The position numbers were made by a program, and so were the translations under genes. Under the pieces are notes generated by a model that was not told the DNA's origin, made no database searches, and was given only the letters and a program-made list of their open reading frames with translations. From positions 20,627 through 84,626 of the forward strand of contig NZ_JAKGSD010000037.1 in the NCBI RefSeq assembly GCF_021654135.1: DNA of 64,000 nt. The letters run 5' to 3'. Source of the stretch: Amycolatopsis tucumanensis (GTDB taxonomy: Bacteria; Actinomycetota; Actinomycetes; Mycobacteriales; Pseudonocardiaceae). Below, piece by piece: positions 1-8,142 of this stretch. Numbering within the stretch: the first letter of the stretch is position 1; each line of letters begins with the position of its first letter.

Positions 1-653
1 GTCGGCCCGAACCGCGCCGCCAGCTCGTCCGGGTCGGCCGTGCCGAGGTCCCGCACCGTGGTCAGCCCGGCCTCCGCCAGCTTCTTCGCCGTCTTGCGCC
101 CGATCCCCCACAGCGCGTCGGTCGGCCGGTCAGCCATCACCGCGACCCAGTTCGCCCGCGTCAGCCGGTAGATCCCGCCCGGCTTGGCGAACCCGGTCGC
201 GATCTTGGCCCGCACCTTGTTGTCCCCGATCCCGACCGCGCACGACATCCCGGTCTCCGCGGCCACCCGCGCCCGGATGTCCGCCGCCAGCGCCTCCGGG
301 TCCGCCACCCGGGCGCCGACGAACGCCTCGTCCCACCCGATCACCTCGACGACCACCGGGAAGCCCCGCAGCGTCGCCATCACCCGCTCCGAGACCTCTT
401 CGTAGGCCTCCTTGTCGACCGGCAGGAAGACCGCGTCCGGGCACCGCTTCGCCGCCGTCCGCAACGGCATGCCGGACTGGATCCCGAACTCGCGCGCCTC
501 GTACGACGCGGTCGCCACGACCGCCCGCTCGGAGGGGTCCCCGTTCCCGCCGACCACCACCGGTTTCCCGCGCAGCTCGGGGTGCCGGGCGACCTCGACC
601 GCCGCGATGAACTGGTCCAGGTCCACGTGCAGGACCCAGTCGTCCGCAGACAC
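1..653 (-). CDS. DinB-like Y-family DNA polymerase (DNA polymerase IV type), 3' end cut by window
   Basis: About 217 N-terminal residues of a translesion polymerase; the gene runs off the left edge, so the little-finger domain is missing. The first metal motif is near residues 8-15 (HVDLDQF). The second carboxylate motif reads GWDEAF where classical DinB has SIDEAF. ASYEAREFGIQSGMPL and the DNA-binding helix-hairpin-helix (LWGIGRKTAKKLAEAGL) are also present. The residue after DQF, the steric-gate position that excludes ribonucleotides, is Ile instead of Phe/Tyr. Mycobacterium smegmatis DinB2, which carries Leu there, uses ribonucleotides readily. The GTG start at 653 is chosen because it gives VSADDWVLHVDLDQF, the normal distance to the first motif. 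It is transcribed away from the AtuA-like pair, 10 bp from its stop. Confidence 0.85.
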   Translation of the reverse strand, partial: MSADDWVLHVDLDQFIAAVEVARHPELRGKPVVVGGNGDPSERAVVATASYEAREFGIQSGMPLRTAAKRCPDAVFLPVDKEAYEEVSERVMATLRGFPVVVEVIGWDEAFVGARVADPEALAADIRARVAAETGMSCAVGIGDNKVRAKIATGFAKPGGIYRLTRANWVAVMADRPTDALWGIGRKTAKKLAEAGLTTVRDLGTADPDELAARFGP

Positions 654-663
654 GCCACCCAGG

Positions 664-972
664 CTAGCCGGACAGCTCGATCTCCATCGCCAGCAGACGC
701 GAACTCAGCCCCTTGCCGTGGGTGTCCAGCGCGAGCGACGTCGTCACCCCGCCGTCGAGCGCCTGACGGCACCGGAATTGCAGCGCACACAGCTTCGGCA
801 GCACGTAACGCACCACCTCGCCGCGCACCTGACCAGCGAGGTGTTCGCGCACCCGCTCCGCCGTCACCTCGCGCTCCAGGTCCGCGAAATGCCGGTCGTC
901 GAAGGGGAACAGCGACAGGATCGACGTGTCGCCCTTGTCGCCGGCCCGGCAGTGCGCGACCTCGTGCAACAT
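664..972 (-). CDS. AtuA-like C-terminal domain protein (small subunit)
   Basis: A 102-residue protein with HCRAGDKGDTS near the N terminus and a conserved C-terminal half (VVRYVLPKLCALQF...). This matches the small ferredoxin-fold domain that accompanies or is fused to DUF1446/AtuA proteins. Its ATG at 972 overlaps the TGA of the DUF1446 gene (TGATG), so the two are translationally coupled. In many bacteria the equivalent segments form one polypeptide; here they are split. AtuA belongs to acyclic terpene utilisation in Pseudomonas, but the domain also occurs in acyl-CoA-related operons, so the substrate is unknown. I infer that it works as a complex with the product of 972-2264. Confidence 0.8.
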   Translation of the reverse strand: MLHEVAHCRAGDKGDTSILSLFPFDDRHFADLEREVTAERVREHLAGQVRGEVVRYVLPKLCALQFRCRQALDGGVTTSLALDTHGKGLSSRLLAMEIELSG

Positions 973-2264
973 CACCCGCACGATGGAACTCCGATCACGG
1001 TCACCGCGGGCTCGACCCGGTCCCGGTCGATCAGCGTGGACACGATCCCGATCACCTCCGTCACGGCCGTCCGGACGCCACCGCCCCCGGCCGGCCCGTT
1101 CGTGTAGAGCGCCTCCACCTCGTGGCACACGACCTCGGCCGACGCCCGGTCCGCGGCCGACGCGGCGATCCGCAACCGGCACTCCGGCGACCCCTCCGCC
1201 CCCAGCACGTCGGCCCGCACGCGGGTGCCCGCGAGCCGCCGCAGGACCACCTCACCGGCCAGCTCGGCGCGCGCCCGGGCGCCCGGTCCGGCGTAGGAAA
1301 TCCCGGCTTCGGCCCGCCACCCGGCGCGGTAGCCGACGCTGACCTTGAACTTCTCCGGCCGCGCCCGCCCGACCGCGCCGCACACCGCCACCCGGTCCGG
1401 CCCGGTCTCGGCAACGGTCACCTCGCGCAGGTCGAGCGTGACGTCCGGGGTGAGGTAGGCCGTCGGGTCGGTGACCTCGTACAGCAATTGCTCCCGCACC
1501 GTCGCGCGGGACACCAGACCGCCGGTGCCGGGCAGTTTCGACACCTCCACGTCGCCGTCGGCGGTCACGTCGGCGTACGGGAACCCCAGCTCGGCCAGCC
1601 CGGGCACGTCCTTGCGACCGGGGTCGGCGAAGTACCCGCCGGTGAGCTGCCCGGCGCACTCCAGCAGGTGCCCGGCCACGGTCCCGGCGGCCATCGCCGC
1701 GGGATCGCGCAGGTCCCACCCGAGCCGCTGGGCCAGTGGCGCGGCGAACAACGAGGGATCGGCGACGCGGCCGGTGAGCACCACGTCCGCACCGGTCTCC
1801 AGCGCCGGCATGATCTGCTCGGCGCCGAGGTAGGCGTTGGCGGACACCAGTTCCCCGTGCTCGGCCAGCGGGCGGCCGGTTTCCAGCGCCGGGGCGGACG
1901 GGTCGATCCGGTCGAGCACGTCGTCCCCGGTCACCACCGCGACGGACAGGCCGAGGCCGAGCCGCTCGACCAGCTCCGCCGTCACCCGGCCGGCGGCAAG
2001 GGGGTTCGCCGCGCCCATGTTCGTGATCACCCGCACGCCCCGCGCGGCGCAGAGGGGCAGCAGCCGTTCGAACCGGGCGAGCAGCCGCGGATCGTACCCC
2101 GTCGCGGAGTCGGCCAGCCTGCGCTGCTGGCCGAGCGCGATCGTGCGCTCCGCCAGGCATTCCAGCACGAGGTCGTCGAGCTCCCCGTCGCGGGCGAGCG
2201 CTTCCGCGGGCTCGAACCGGTCCCCCGCGAAGCCGGCTCCCCCGCCGATCCGTACGCAGTTCAT
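972..2264 (-). CDS. DUF1446 / acyclic terpene utilisation AtuA-like protein
   Basis: 430 residues. It opens with VRIGGGAGFAGDR, the family's nucleotide-like N-terminal motif, followed by RGVRVITNMGAANP, EQIMPALETGADVVLTGRVADPS and GHLLECAGQLTGGYFADPG, all characteristic of DUF1446. The start at 2264 follows GAGGGAG in the 8-bp gap after the transporter gene. The AtuA family acts on acyl-CoA or isoprenoid intermediates, but its chemistry is poorly defined. It lies downstream of a CitMHS transporter and overlaps the small AtuA_C partner, giving an apparent three-gene operon for uptake and breakdown of an organic acid. This particular protein's substrate cannot be read from the sequence. Confidence 0.85.
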   Translation of the reverse strand: MNCVRIGGGAGFAGDRFEPAEALARDGELDDLVLECLAERTIALGQQRRLADSATGYDPRLLARFERLLPLCAARGVRVITNMGAANPLAAGRVTAELVERLGLGLSVAVVTGDDVLDRIDPSAPALETGRPLAEHGELVSANAYLGAEQIMPALETGADVVLTGRVADPSLFAAPLAQRLGWDLRDPAAMAAGTVAGHLLECAGQLTGGYFADPGRKDVPGLAELGFPYADVTADGDVEVSKLPGTGGLVSRATVREQLLYEVTDPTAYLTPDVTLDLREVTVAETGPDRVAVCGAVGRARPEKFKVSVGYRAGWRAEAGISYAGPGARARAELAGEVVLRRLAGTRVRADVLGAEGSPECRLRIAASAADRASAEVVCHEVEALYTNGPAGGGGVRTAVTEVIGIVSTLIDRDRVEPAVTVIGVPSCG

Positions 2265-2272
2265 GCTCTCCC

Positions 2273-3547
2273 TCAGATCGCGCCCACGGCCAGGGCGACG
2301 GCGGTCATCACGACGGTGGTCCCGAACGCCCACTTGAAGGCGAACCGCTGGTGCTCGCCCAGGTCCACGCCCGCCATGCCGACGAGGATGAACGTGGACG
2401 CGGTCAGCGGGCTGAGCGGGAACCCGGTGGTCATCTGCCCGAGCAGCGCGGCGCGGGCGATCTCGGCCGGGTCGCCGCCGAGCGCGGCGCTGGTCTCGGC
2501 GAGCACCGGCATCACCCCGAAGTAGTAGGCGTCGGGGGTGAACACGAGGCTCAGCGGCATCCCGGTCAACGCGGTCAGCGCCGGCAGCGCGCCGCCGGCC
2601 CAGTCCGGCACGACGCTCACCAGCGCCCGCGCCATCGCCTCGATCATCCCGGTGCCGGACAGGATCCCGGTGAACACCCCGGCGGCGAAGATCATCGTGG
2701 TCACCAGCACCACGTTGTGCCCGTGCTTTTCGAACAGCTCCTGCTGCTGGCTCCACTTCGGACGGTTGATCAGCAGTGCGAGCACGAACGCGCCGACGAA
2801 CAGCACCTCCAGCTTCGCCACCTGGGCCAGCAGGGCGGCCACCAGCGCGAGGGTGAGCACGACGTTGGCCCAGTACCGGACGCGCTCGGCCCGGGTGCGT
2901 TCCACGGCGGCGGCCGGGCCGTCCAGGTCGAGCACCCCGATCCGCTTGCGCTCGGCGCGGCCGATCAGCCACGCGGCGACGAGCACCCACGCGATCCCGG
3001 CCAGCATCGCGGGCAGCAGCGGCAGGAAGATGCGGCCGCTGTCGGCGTCCAGCGCGGCCATCGCCCGCGCGGTCGGGCCGCCCCACGGCACCAGGTTCAT
3101 CACCCCGGCGCCGAGTGCGACGACCCCGGCGAGCACCAGCCGGCGCATCCCCATCCGCTGGTAGATCGGCAGCAGCGCGGACACCGTGATCAGGAACGTC
3201 GAGGCGCCGTCGCCGTCGAGGGCGACCAGCACGGTGAGCGCCGCGGTCCCGACCGTGATCTTCAGCGGGTCGCCGCCCGCCCACCGCAGGATCCGCCGCA
3301 CGGCCGGGTCGAACAGGCCGGCGTCGATCATCAGGCAGAAGTAGAGGACCGCGAAGGTGATCATGATCGCGACCGGGGCGACGGTGGTGAGCCCCTTGCC
3401 GATCAGCTCGCCCAGCCGCGGGGCCGCGCCCACGGCGAGCGCGGCGACGACCGGGACGACGGTCAGCGCCAGCAGGACCGAGACGCGGCGCGAGAGCACC
3501 CCGGCGAGGAACACGCCGATCGTCAGAAAGCCCGCCAGGGCAAGCAT
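2273..3547 (-). CDS. CitMHS-family organic acid (citrate-type) transporter
   Basis: 424 residues with about 11-12 hydrophobic segments. It carries CitMHS hallmarks: LVALDGDGASTFLIT, the NLVPWGGPTARA loop, and a C-terminal GQMTTGFPLSPLTASTFILVG segment. Family members take up citrate complexed with Mg2+ or Ca2+, using protons. The ATG at 3547 is chosen because GGAGG lies 8-12 bases upstream; a longer frame reaches back to 3622 but would run into the divergent promoter region. It is the first gene of an operon with the AtuA-like pair (8-bp gap) and is transcribed divergently from a LysR regulator, the usual arrangement for a LysR-controlled acid-catabolism operon. Confidence 0.88.
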   Translation of the reverse strand: MLALAGFLTIGVFLAGVLSRRVSVLLALTVVPVVAALAVGAAPRLGELIGKGLTTVAPVAIMITFAVLYFCLMIDAGLFDPAVRRILRWAGGDPLKITVGTAALTVLVALDGDGASTFLITVSALLPIYQRMGMRRLVLAGVVALGAGVMNLVPWGGPTARAMAALDADSGRIFLPLLPAMLAGIAWVLVAAWLIGRAERKRIGVLDLDGPAAAVERTRAERVRYWANVVLTLALVAALLAQVAKLEVLFVGAFVLALLINRPKWSQQQELFEKHGHNVVLVTTMIFAAGVFTGILSGTGMIEAMARALVSVVPDWAGGALPALTALTGMPLSLVFTPDAYYFGVMPVLAETSAALGGDPAEIARAALLGQMTTGFPLSPLTASTFILVGMAGVDLGEHQRFAFKWAFGTTVVMTAVALAVGAI

Positions 3548-3583
3548 CTCGGGGACCTCCAGTGCGCTGTCGACGGTGACGTC

Positions 3584-3599
3584 TGCCGACTCTGCGGCA
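3584..3599. promoter_or_regulatory. Candidate LysR operator in the citM/LysR divergent region
   Basis: Inverted repeat TGCCG-N6-CGGCA in the 99-bp space between the transporter start (3547) and the LysR start (3647). Its position suits a regulator controlling both directions. It does not match the strict T-N11-A spacing, so the assignment is tentative. Confidence 0.3.
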
Positions 3600-3632
3600 T
3601 CACAGCTATCGAGGTCAAACAAGAATTCGGCA

Positions 3633-3638
3633 TAGACT
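3633..3638 (+). promoter_or_regulatory. Putative -10 element of a leaderless LysR transcript
   Basis: TAGACT fits the actinobacterial TANNNT -10 consensus and ends 8 bases before the ATG at 3647. No Shine-Dalgarno sequence is visible between them. This spacing is typical of leaderless mRNAs in actinobacteria. Confidence 0.4.
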
Positions 3639-3646
3639 CATGCACC

Positions 3647-4651
3647 ATGCGCATGGATCTGACGGTGCAGCAGCTCCGGGCCGTGGTCGAGGTGGCCGAC
3701 GCGGGCGGGTTCACCACGGCCGCCCAGCGGTTGCACCTGGCCCAGTCGTCGCTGAGCCGCACGGTCGCCGAGGTGGAGCGCAAGGTGGGCGTGGCGTTGT
3801 TCGAGCGGACCACCCGGCGGCTCGTGCCGACCGCGGAGGGCGTGGAGTTCACCCGGATCGCGCGCGAGGTGCTGGCCTCGTTCGACGCCGGGCTGCGGCA
3901 CTTCACCGGATTCCTCGCCGGCACCCGCGGGCACGTCCGGGTGGCGACCCTGCCGTCGCTGGCGGCGATCCTGCTGCCCCCGGTCATCGCCCGCTACCGC
4001 CACGAATGGCCCGGCGTGGAACTGTCCATCGAGGACTGCCTGTCGGACGAGGTGCTCGCCCGGGTGCGGTCGGGCGCGGTGGACCTCGCGGTCACCGTCG
4101 TCGGCGAGGCCCCGGACGACCTGGAGGTGCAGCCGCTGGCCGCCGACGAGTGCTGCTGCGTCTTTCCGCCCGGCCACCCCTTCGCGGACGCGGAAACCCT
4201 GTCCTGGCAACGGATCCAGGGCGAGCCGTTCATCGCCTTCTCCCCCGGCAGCAGCATCCGCCCGCTGGTCGACCACGCGCTCGCCGAGGCCGGGGTCGCG
4301 CCCGGCCACACGATCGAAGCACGCAACATCGCCGCGGTCGCCGGGCTCGCCGCCGCCGGACTGGGCGTCTCCGCGATCCCCGGCCTGGTGCTGCCACTGG
4401 TCGCCTTCGCCGGGCTGCGCAGCCTGCCGCTGGACGGGCCGCGCGCCGAACGAACGGTCGCGCTGGTCCGAGACCCGTCCCGGCCGCGCCCGCGGGCCGT
4501 CGCCGCGTTCACCGAGGCCCTCCTCCAGGCCCGGGACCGCGGCGACGGCCTGCCGGCTCACACGCGCTGGCTCACCCGCCGTGGCAGTGACCGCCCGTCG
4601 ACGGCGGCACGTCCAGCGTCGGGTTCCGGTCGAAGAACCCCACCGGCTTGA
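3647..4651 (+). CDS. LysR-family transcriptional regulator
   Basis: 334 residues. The N-terminal winged helix-turn-helix (LTVQQLRAVVEVADAGGFTTAAQRLHLAQSS, residues about 4-35, followed by LSRTVAEVERKVG) is classic LysR. The LysR substrate-binding domain follows from about residue 90. The C-terminal tail after about residue 305 is Arg/Ser-rich, exceeds the usual 300 residues and overlaps the convergent amine-oxidase gene by 80 bp, so it may be only read-through to a chance stop. Starts at ATG 3647 or ATG 3653 (MRMDL) are both possible; 3647 matches the upstream -10-like TAGACT. It lies divergent to the CitMHS/AtuA operon and most likely senses that operon's substrate. Confidence 0.88.
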   Translation: MRMDLTVQQLRAVVEVADAGGFTTAAQRLHLAQSSLSRTVAEVERKVGVALFERTTRRLVPTAEGVEFTRIAREVLASFDAGLRHFTGFLAGTRGHVRVATLPSLAAILLPPVIARYRHEWPGVELSIEDCLSDEVLARVRSGAVDLAVTVVGEAPDDLEVQPLAADECCCVFPPGHPFADAETLSWQRIQGEPFIAFSPGSSIRPLVDHALAEAGVAPGHTIEARNIAAVAGLAAAGLGVSAIPGLVLPLVAFAGLRSLPLDGPRAERTVALVRDPSRPRPRAVAAFTEALLQARDRGDGLPAHTRWLTRRGSDRPSTAARPASGSGRRTPPA

Positions 4652-6488
4652 GCTTGAACCCGGTGTAGTCCACCGGCATCACCGGCCAGTCCTCCGGGCG
4701 CGGGAAGTGCGTCAGCCCGAAGGTGTGCCACAGCACGATGTCCTCGCCGTCGATGTCCCGGTCGGCCGCGGTCCACGCGGGCAGCCCGGCGCCGCCGGGG
4801 TTCTGGTTCACCAGGTCGCCGGCCGGGTAGCGCTCGGCGTCGGAGTAGCGGGTCACCCACAGGTGCTTCGTGGCGAAGGTGGCCCGCGCGTGCACCGACG
4901 AGGACTCGTCCGCCAGCAACGTCGGCTGGCCCTCCGGGTAGAGCACGTAGGCCGGGTTGCGGCCGAAGCGGTTCTGCCGGTCCGGGTTGACGATGTGCCA
5001 CACCCGGCCGCGGGTGTTGTCGGCCGCCCGCGCCGCTTCGGACTCACGGGTCAACCGCGTGCGGGCCTCGCGGAAGGCGTTGCCGTACGGGTTGGCCTCG
5101 CTCACCGGCACCCGCACCGCGTCGACCTCGTCCACGGCGTTGCGGTCGCCGTCGACGCTGACGTCCAGCCGCGCGCAGAACAGGTGCTGGTGGTAGGGCG
5201 CGCCGAGGCCGGGCGCCATTTCGGTGGCGTACTCGTGCCCCTCCGCGGGGTAGGCCGAGGTGAACGTGATGCCGGTGGCCTTGGCCTCCAGCTCGATCGT
5301 GCCGTCGAGGTAGAAGTACCAGTAGAAGCCGTAGTCGTAGTTGCCGATCGTGGTGAAGAACGACACCACCAGCCGCCGCTGCCGCCGCGTCTCGTGCGAG
5401 CCGGCGAACATGTCGCTGTGCTTCCACAGCACGCCGAAGTCCTCTTCGTGCATGCAGATCGCGTTGCGGATGGTGCGCGGCTCGCCCAGGTCGTCGGCCA
5501 CCACCGCGTCGAAGTAGCGGATCTCGCCGAGGCAGTCGCAGCCCAGCTCCAGCGAGTTGGTGTAGCGGGCGAACATGTACTCGCCGCAGTCGAAGTAGTT
5601 CTGCCAGAACCGCACCGGCGACGGGTCGGCGTAGGGCACCACCATCTCGGCCACCGACGCCCGGTACAGCACCGGCCGCTCGTGGAACGAGATCTCGTGC
5701 AGGGTGAGGCCTTCCCGCTCGTTGAAGCCGATCCGCAGGTCCCAGTTCTCCCACCGCACCCGGCTGCCCTCGACCGCGTAGCTCGGGCCGTCCGGCTGGG
5801 TGATCTCGATCGGCTTGAGCGTGGTGCGGTGCGGCCCGGTCTGCGCCGGGTCGTCGAAGTTGCCCGGCTCCTGCGGCACCGGCAGCTCCCGGTGGTCGAT
5901 CACGGTCGTCACCGCGCGGGCGGTGAGGTCGACGTAGGCGACCAGCCCGTCCACCGGGTGCGCCCATGGGTGGTCCTTCTCGTGGAGCTGCTGGAAGCCC
6001 AGCGCCCGCACCACGCGGCGGCCGGTCTCCCCGGGGTGGTCGTAGGAACCGGCGGACAGCGGCACCGCGCGCACGGTGGCCGGGTCCAGGCCGCGCTTGC
6101 GCAGGGCATCGGTCCACCGCGGCTCGGCGTTGAGGATGTCCTCGATCAGCTCGAACTCGGTGTCGATGATCGGCGGCTGACCGTCGGCGACCGGGTCGAC
6201 CTCCCGCAGTTCGTCCACAGTGGACCGGGTGGCCGACACGACGACGTCCTTCGACGAGCCGTCGGCCAGGTCGAGCAGGATCGCCCGGAACCGGCGGTCC
6301 ACCTCGTCGCCCGGCCGGTGCGCGCGCACCACGGCCTTGCCCGGCTCCTCCAGCGCCAGGAAGGCGAACCGGACGGACTCTCCCAGCAGCCCGGCGGCGC
6401 TGAGCACCTCCCGGACCGCGCGGACCTCGTCCTCGGTCATCGGGTCGAGCGGGTGCGTCGTGGTGGTGCGTTCTTCGGCGAGTGTCAT
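4572..6488 (-). CDS. Copper-containing primary amine oxidase
   Basis: 638 residues, the full length of the bacterial family. It oxidises primary amines to aldehydes, H2O2 and ammonia using copper and a self-made topaquinone cofactor. The topaquinone-precursor Tyr384 lies in IGNYDYGFYW, the catalytic base Asp300 in YFDCGEY, and the copper ligands His433/His435 in PYHQHLF and His594 in LTHFPRPEDW. All are offset by two from the Arthrobacter globiformis enzyme residues (298, 382, 431, 433, 592). There is no signal peptide, so it acts in the cytoplasm. An APC permease gene lies 11 bp upstream in the same direction and probably supplies the amine. Its 3' end overlaps the convergent LysR gene. Confidence 0.96.
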   Translation of the reverse strand: MTLAEERTTTTHPLDPMTEDEVRAVREVLSAAGLLGESVRFAFLALEEPGKAVVRAHRPGDEVDRRFRAILLDLADGSSKDVVVSATRSTVDELREVDPVADGQPPIIDTEFELIEDILNAEPRWTDALRKRGLDPATVRAVPLSAGSYDHPGETGRRVVRALGFQQLHEKDHPWAHPVDGLVAYVDLTARAVTTVIDHRELPVPQEPGNFDDPAQTGPHRTTLKPIEITQPDGPSYAVEGSRVRWENWDLRIGFNEREGLTLHEISFHERPVLYRASVAEMVVPYADPSPVRFWQNYFDCGEYMFARYTNSLELGCDCLGEIRYFDAVVADDLGEPRTIRNAICMHEEDFGVLWKHSDMFAGSHETRRQRRLVVSFFTTIGNYDYGFYWYFYLDGTIELEAKATGITFTSAYPAEGHEYATEMAPGLGAPYHQHLFCARLDVSVDGDRNAVDEVDAVRVPVSEANPYGNAFREARTRLTRESEAARAADNTRGRVWHIVNPDRQNRFGRNPAYVLYPEGQPTLLADESSSVHARATFATKHLWVTRYSDAERYPAGDLVNQNPGGAGLPAWTAADRDIDGEDIVLWHTFGLTHFPRPEDWPVMPVDYTGFKLKPVGFFDRNPTLDVPPSTGGHCHGG

Positions 6489-6499
6489 CGGCGATCCTT

Positions 6500-7900
6500 T
6501 CAGGCGAGGGCGGGTTCGGTGGCGGGCGAGCGCAGGACGGCCGAGAGCACGGCCCCGAGGGCGAACGCTCCGGCGAGCACGGCGAAGATGACGGCGGCCA
6601 GGCCGAACGAGCCGCCGATGAGCGTCGGGAAGTTGAGCACGGTCAGCACCAGGCACGTGCCCAGCCCGGCCAGGCCGAGCACCGGCGCGGCGAACGTGTG
6701 CCAGGCGCGCCGGTCCACCCGCGTGCGGCGGAAGAACACCACCACAGCCGAGCACGTGAGCGTCATGAGCACGAGCACGCCGAGGGTCGCGGTGCCGGCC
6801 ATCCACGAGAACACCTGGGTGACCGGGTCCATCCCGGCCAGGGCGAACACCGCGATCAGCACGACCGCGCTGACCGACTGCGCGAGCGAGGAGACGTGCG
6901 GCGAACCGTGCCGGTGGTGGCTGCGGCCGCAGGCGGCGGGCAGCGCGCCGGAGTTGCCGAGCGAGAACGCGTACCGGGCGATGACGTTGTGGAACGACAG
7001 CAGCGCGGCGAACAGGCTGGTGATCAGCAGGACCTGCACGACGTCGGCGCCCGCGGTGCCCAGGTAGCGGCCGACCGTGGTGATCAGCATGTTGCCCGGG
7101 TCCGCGCCGGCCTGCTCGACCGCGCCCGCGTCGCCCCACGCGGAGACGACCGCCCAGCTGGACAGCGTGTAGAACCCGGCGATGAGCAGCAGCGACAGGT
7201 AGGTGGCGCGCGGGATGGTGCGGGCCGGGTCGCGGGCCTCGTCGCGGAACACCGCGGTGGCCTCGAACCCGATGAAGCTGGCGATGGCGAACATGATCGC
7301 GATGCCCACCGAGCCGGAACCGATCTGCGCCGGCTGCAGGAACGCCGTCGACAGGCCGCCATCGCCGCCGCGCGCGGTGACGACCGCGTCGAAGACCAGC
7401 ACGATCCCGGCCTCGCACAGCAGCAGCACGCCGAGCACCTTGCTGCTCAGCTCGATGTGCCGGTAGCCGAGCAGGCCGACCACGGCGAGCGCGGCCAGCG
7501 ACCACACCCACCACGGCAGCGCGGGGCCGCCGTAGTGCTGCACCAGCCCGTCGAGGGCGGCGCCGAGGTAGCCGTAGACGGCCAGCTGCACCGCGGTGTA
7601 GGTGACCAGGGCGAGGAACGCCGCGCCGAGGCCGGGCGCGCGGCCGAGACCCTCGCGGACGTAGGCGTAGAAGGCGCCCGCGTTGGGCACGTGGCGGCTC
7701 ATCGCGCAGAACCCGACCGCGAACAGCAGGAGGACCACGCAGCACAGCACGAAGGTGGCGGGGAAGGCGGCGCCGTTGCCGAGCGCGACGCCCAGCGGCA
7801 CGCTGCCGGCGACCACCGTGAGCGGCGCGGCGGCCGCGACGACCATGAAGACGATGGAGCCGGCGCCCAGTGAACCGGTCAGCGACCGTGGCGTATCCAT
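6500..7900 (-). CDS. APC-superfamily amino acid/amine permease
   Basis: 466 residues with about 12 transmembrane segments. The start (GSLGAGSIVFMVVAAAAPL), the FRDEARDPARTIPRA loop and SFIGFEATAVF are APC-superfamily features. GGAGG precedes the ATG at 7900 by 4-5 bases. It lies immediately upstream of the copper amine oxidase on the same strand (11-bp gap), which suggests uptake of a primary amine or its amino-acid precursor for that oxidase. Its promoter lies in a 242-bp region shared with a divergent second APC permease and IclR regulator. Confidence 0.9.
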   Translation of the reverse strand: MDTPRSLTGSLGAGSIVFMVVAAAAPLTVVAGSVPLGVALGNGAAFPATFVLCCVVLLLFAVGFCAMSRHVPNAGAFYAYVREGLGRAPGLGAAFLALVTYTAVQLAVYGYLGAALDGLVQHYGGPALPWWVWSLAALAVVGLLGYRHIELSSKVLGVLLLCEAGIVLVFDAVVTARGGDGGLSTAFLQPAQIGSGSVGIAIMFAIASFIGFEATAVFRDEARDPARTIPRATYLSLLLIAGFYTLSSWAVVSAWGDAGAVEQAGADPGNMLITTVGRYLGTAGADVVQVLLITSLFAALLSFHNVIARYAFSLGNSGALPAACGRSHHRHGSPHVSSLAQSVSAVVLIAVFALAGMDPVTQVFSWMAGTATLGVLVLMTLTCSAVVVFFRRTRVDRRAWHTFAAPVLGLAGLGTCLVLTVLNFPTLIGGSFGLAAVIFAVLAGAFALGAVLSAVLRSPATEPALA

Positions 7901-8089
7901 GAGACCTCCGGGGACTCAGCGGGGATTTCCGGTGACGGCTGCACAGCGTTGAGCAGCAACGTTGCGCCGCCGTCAGCCGCCGGTCAAACCCCGGTCTCCG
8001 CCGCCGGGAAGTCCTGCGGTGGCGTTCTCCCAACGCGGGAACGGCTCCGGTGTTTTTCTCATTTGACGCTCGCGGCCATGTCCTCGGAC

Positions 8090-8118
8090 GTAACCCCGGA
8101 GTTACAGTGCCGGGTTAC
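8090..8118. promoter_or_regulatory. Candidate operator between the two APC permease genes
   Basis: The 16-bp inverted repeat GTAACCCCGGAGTTAC (8090-8105) is followed by a third half-site, CCGGGTTAC, ending at 8118. It sits about 25 bases before the ATG of the frameshifted permease, inside the divergent promoter region. A likely but unproven binder is the IclR protein encoded downstream. The remaining bases of the 242-bp gap show no other clear element. Confidence 0.35.
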
Positions 8119-8142
8119 CGTCCACAGAGGAGGAAATGCCGG

